Of a stretch of 64,000 bases of DNA, positions 61,711 through 64,000 are shown one piece after another. Position 1 is the first letter of the stretch; each line of letters opens with the position of its first letter. The notes under the pieces were generated by a model. That model did no database searches, was not told the origin of the DNA, and saw only the letters and a list, made by a program, of their open reading frames with translations. This stretch comes from Chromatiaceae bacterium (lineage in GTDB: Bacteria > Pseudomonadota > Gammaproteobacteria > Chromatiales > Chromatiaceae): assembly GCA_024235175.1 (NCBI GenBank), contig JACKMX010000003.1:434001-498000 (forward strand), written 5' to 3'. A program made the translations under genes and the position numbers.

Positions 61711-63891
61711 ATGAAGCTCCAGAGTTACACAGCCACCGCCCCCATGCGCATGGAGCAGCTGCTTGCCGGCGAGTTGCGGCATCTGGGTGCTGAGGATGTC
61801 TCTGAGACACGCGTCGGTGCTTCGTTCACAGGTACCCTGGAGACAGCGTACCGGGCCTGTCTCTGGTCGCGCATAGCCAATCGGATCCTGCTGCCGCTGG
61901 CCGATTTTTCCGCACCGACGCCGGAAGCGCTGTACGACGGTGTGAGGCGCATCCCCTGGTCGGAACATTTCAGTGTAACCGACAGCTTTGCAGTTGAGTT
62001 CAACGCCTCAAGATCGCAGATCAGCCACAGCCATTTCGGTGCGCTCAAGGTTAAGGATGCGATCGTCGACCAGTTCCGCGAACTGCAGGGGGACAGGCCA
62101 TCTGTGGAGACCGCGCAGCCGGATATCCGGATCAACGCCTACCTGTTGCAGGACCATGCAACCCTGAGCCTGGACCTGTCCGGAGAGTCGCTGCATCGGC
62201 GCGGGTACCGTGAGCAGGGACTGGCGGCGCCGCTGAAGGAGAATCTGGCTGCGGCCATTCTGCTGCGGGCGGGCTGGCCCACAATTGCAGCGCAAGGCGG
62301 TGCCCTGCTCGATCCCATGTGCGGCTCCGGCACGCTGCTCATCGAGGCAGCATTGATTGCCGCCGATATCGCTCCCGGTCTGCTGCGCAGTCATTGGGGT
62401 TTCCTGCGCTGGAGGCAGCATGATGAGGCGTTGTGGAACAGATTGCTTGCCGAGGCGCGGGAGCGGCGTGAAAGCGGTTTCTCACATCTGCCCGCTATCA
62501 CCGGTTACGACTTCAGCCCAAAGGCGGTGCGTGTCGCACAGGATAATGTGGAGCGGGCCGGGCTGGCCGGCAAGGTGCGAATTGAACTCAGGGAGCTCTC
62601 CCGGGCGGCTCCCCGGCACGGCAAAGAGAGCGGACTGTTGGTGGCAAATCCCCCTTATGGCGAGCGCCTCGGAAGCGACTCCGACCTGCCCGGACTCTAC
62701 CGTCAACTGGGCGATATCCTAAAGAGTGGGTTCACCGGCTGGCAGGCGGCGGTTTTGACGGCCAGTCCGGAACTTGGAAAGAGCATCGGCCTGCGTGCCA
62801 GAAAGATCTACAGCCTATTCAACGGCGCAATCGAATGCAAGCTGCTCCTCTTTGATATCGAGCCGCAGTGGTTTGTCAACGATCGAAGATTTCCAACCCC
62901 GCTGCCTGCGGAATCCCGCAGTGATGGGGCGCAGGCATTCGCCAACCGGATGCAGAAGAATCTGAAACAGCTGAGCCGCTGGCTGAAACGGGATGGGATC
63001 TCCTGTTTTCGTCTGTATGACGCCGATCTTCCCGAATATGCACTGGCGGTGGATGTTTACGGAATGGCGCCGCGTCGGGTGCAAGTGCAGGAGTATCAGG
63101 CCCCCGCCACAGTAGATCCGCGCAAAGCACGGCTGCGGCTGCGCGAGGCCTTGGGTGTAATCCTCGATACGCTGCAGGTGGATGAGGATCATCTCTATTT
63201 CAAAGTGCGCCGGCAGCAGAAGGGAAGCGCTCAATACGGGAAGCTGGCAAGCAGCGGAAAGTTTTATGAAGTGAGCGAAGGGCAGAGCCGCTTTCTGGTG
63301 AACTTTGAAGACTATCTGGATACCGGTCTGTTTCTGGATCACCGCCTGACCCGTCAACTGCTGGCTGATCTGGCCCCGGGCAGAAGCTTCCTGAACCTCT
63401 TCGCCTATACCGGGACAGCTTCGGTGTACGCTGCGAGGGGGGGAGCGCTGGCCACCACCTCGATCGATATGTCCAACACCTATCTGGACTGGGCCCGGAG
63501 GAATATGGTCCTGAACGGTTTTACCGGTGCCGAACACCGTTTCATCCGGGCCGATTGTATCGAATGGTTGAAGCAGGGCGGAGATGGCGACAGATACGGG
63601 CTCATCTTTCTGGACCCTCCCAGCTTCTCCACATCCAAACGCATGGAGGCGATACTCGACCTGCAGCGCGATCACGTCGAGTTGATTCGGAGCAGCGCCT
63701 CACTTCTGGCGCCTGAAGGAGTGCTGATCTTCTCCAATAATCTGCGCCGCTTCCGCATGGACCGTGAGAGCCTGAGAGATTTGGAGGTGGAGGAGATCAG
63801 CCGCGCAATGCTGCCCATCGACTTCCGGCGCAATCCCAGAATCCACAATGTCTGGCGGATTAGTTGCAGTAATAGCGGACGGCAAGGGTAG
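61711..63891 (+). CDS. rlmKL: Bifunctional 23S rRNA methyltransferase RlmKL
   Basis: One 726-residue chain with both activities. The RlmL half (m2G2445) has an N-terminal THUMP domain, LLDPMCGSGTLLIEAALIA and the catalytic NPPYGERLG; the RlmK half (m7G2069) has a PUA-like start region, FLNLFAYTGTASVYAARGG and FLDPPSFSTSKR. The start is placed at ATG 61711 (MKLQSYTATAP) by similarity to the family N-terminus; the frame extends back through the repeat to 61651. The gene appears intact. Confidence 0.93.
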   Translation: MKLQSYTATAPMRMEQLLAGELRHLGAEDVSETRVGASFTGTLETAYRACLWSRIANRILLPLADFSAPTPEALYDGVRRIPWSEHFSVTDSFAVEFNASRSQISHSHFGALKVKDAIVDQFRELQGDRPSVETAQPDIRINAYLLQDHATLSLDLSGESLHRRGYREQGLAAPLKENLAAAILLRAGWPTIAAQGGALLDPMCGSGTLLIEAALIAADIAPGLLRSHWGFLRWRQHDEALWNRLLAEARERRESGFSHLPAITGYDFSPKAVRVAQDNVERAGLAGKVRIELRELSRAAPRHGKESGLLVANPPYGERLGSDSDLPGLYRQLGDILKSGFTGWQAAVLTASPELGKSIGLRARKIYSLFNGAIECKLLLFDIEPQWFVNDRRFPTPLPAESRSDGAQAFANRMQKNLKQLSRWLKRDGISCFRLYDADLPEYALAVDVYGMAPRRVQVQEYQAPATVDPRKARLRLREALGVILDTLQVDEDHLYFKVRRQQKGSAQYGKLASSGKFYEVSEGQSRFLVNFEDYLDTGLFLDHRLTRQLLADLAPGRSFLNLFAYTGTASVYAARGGALATTSIDMSNTYLDWARRNMVLNGFTGAEHRFIRADCIEWLKQGGDGDRYGLIFLDPPSFSTSKRMEAILDLQRDHVELIRSSASLLAPEGVLIFSNNLRRFRMDRESLRDLEVEEISRAMLPIDFRRNPRIHNVWRISCSNSGRQG

Positions 63892-63909
63892 ATATGCTGT
63901 ATTGGGCTG

Positions 63910-63931
63910 GATCGGCCGGAAGCGGCCGATC
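63910..63931 (+). terminator. Hairpin after rlmKL
   Basis: GATCGGCCG-GAAG-CGGCCGATC is a perfect nine-pair stem 18 bases after the stop. Only a weak pyrimidine stretch follows. The remaining bases to 64000 show no gene. Confidence 0.5.
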
Positions 63932-64000
63932 ACCCTTGCTCACCCTAAAGCGTGTTTCTTATATTCCCGAATCCAGCTGTAGGGATTCGAGGTAGAAGTC

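Noticed and set aside
1..64000. CRISPR array, tRNA or rRNA genes, prophage
   Set aside because: No regularly spaced direct repeats, no tRNA cloverleaf consensus or rRNA sequence, and no phage structural genes were seen.

Overview
The window reads as chromosome of a moderately GC-rich gammaproteobacterium. Two cytochromes c of the c4 type, a NosF/NosL/NosY set, SCO and PCu(A)C copper chaperones, a soluble NAD-type molybdenum formate dehydrogenase, a very large pyruvate:ferredoxin oxidoreductase and a phasin-like protein suggest a respiratory, facultatively anaerobic, probably denitrifying organism of the sulfur-oxidiser/Chromatiales type. The taxonomic part is inference from gene content; no rRNA, tRNA or strict marker gene is present.

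Layout. 1-0.5 kb is a nest of small inverted-repeat elements. 0.5-4.6 kb is a copper and nitrous-oxide-reductase maturation block (nosF, nosL, nosY, a small anchored protein, SCO, PCu(A)C). 4.6-13.9 kb is housekeeping and redox: an RNA m5C methyltransferase, a WGR protein, cytochromes, menA, dsbA, an EEP-family hydrolase, yidD, a HIT-like nucleotide-sugar phosphorylase and an LplT-like permease. 13.9-23.7 kb holds a two-subunit formate dehydrogenase with Mo/W-cofactor genes (mobA, a TupA-like binding protein, fdhD, moaA), with pabB and a GIY-YIG gene in between. 23.8-31.6 kb carries small accessory genes (tag, VOC, two DUF1330 proteins with a VOC remnant), an RND efflux pair and an exported unknown. 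31.6-38.4 kb has a response regulator, a CHASE histidine kinase, an ATP:ADP-antiporter-like transporter gene split by a decayed IS1380 element, and a Tat-exported aldo/keto reductase.

39.8-47.9 kb is the most striking part. A 1691-residue PFOR with several extra segments is followed by a 969-residue protein joining a helical N-terminus, a GltD/NfnB-like flavoprotein and an NfnA-like ferredoxin-NADP reductase. Together they look like a dedicated route from pyruvate to reduced ferredoxin and NAD(P)H. 48.7-57.3 kb is a surface-sugar locus (C-methyltransferase, two SDR epimerases, an RmlC-like epimerase, a PIG-L deacetylase, glucose-1-phosphate cytidylyltransferase, a DUF4910 protein, glycosyltransferases), consistent with a modified CDP- or dTDP-deoxyhexose. 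57.4-64 kb has chrA, a phasin-like protein fused to a helix-hairpin-helix domain, an IS1111-group element inside a 34-bp inverted-repeat bracket, and rlmKL.

At least five families of dispersed small repeats occur, several with copies inside the window and some nested in each other. This shows active or recent MITE traffic and explains most of the longer gene-free stretches.
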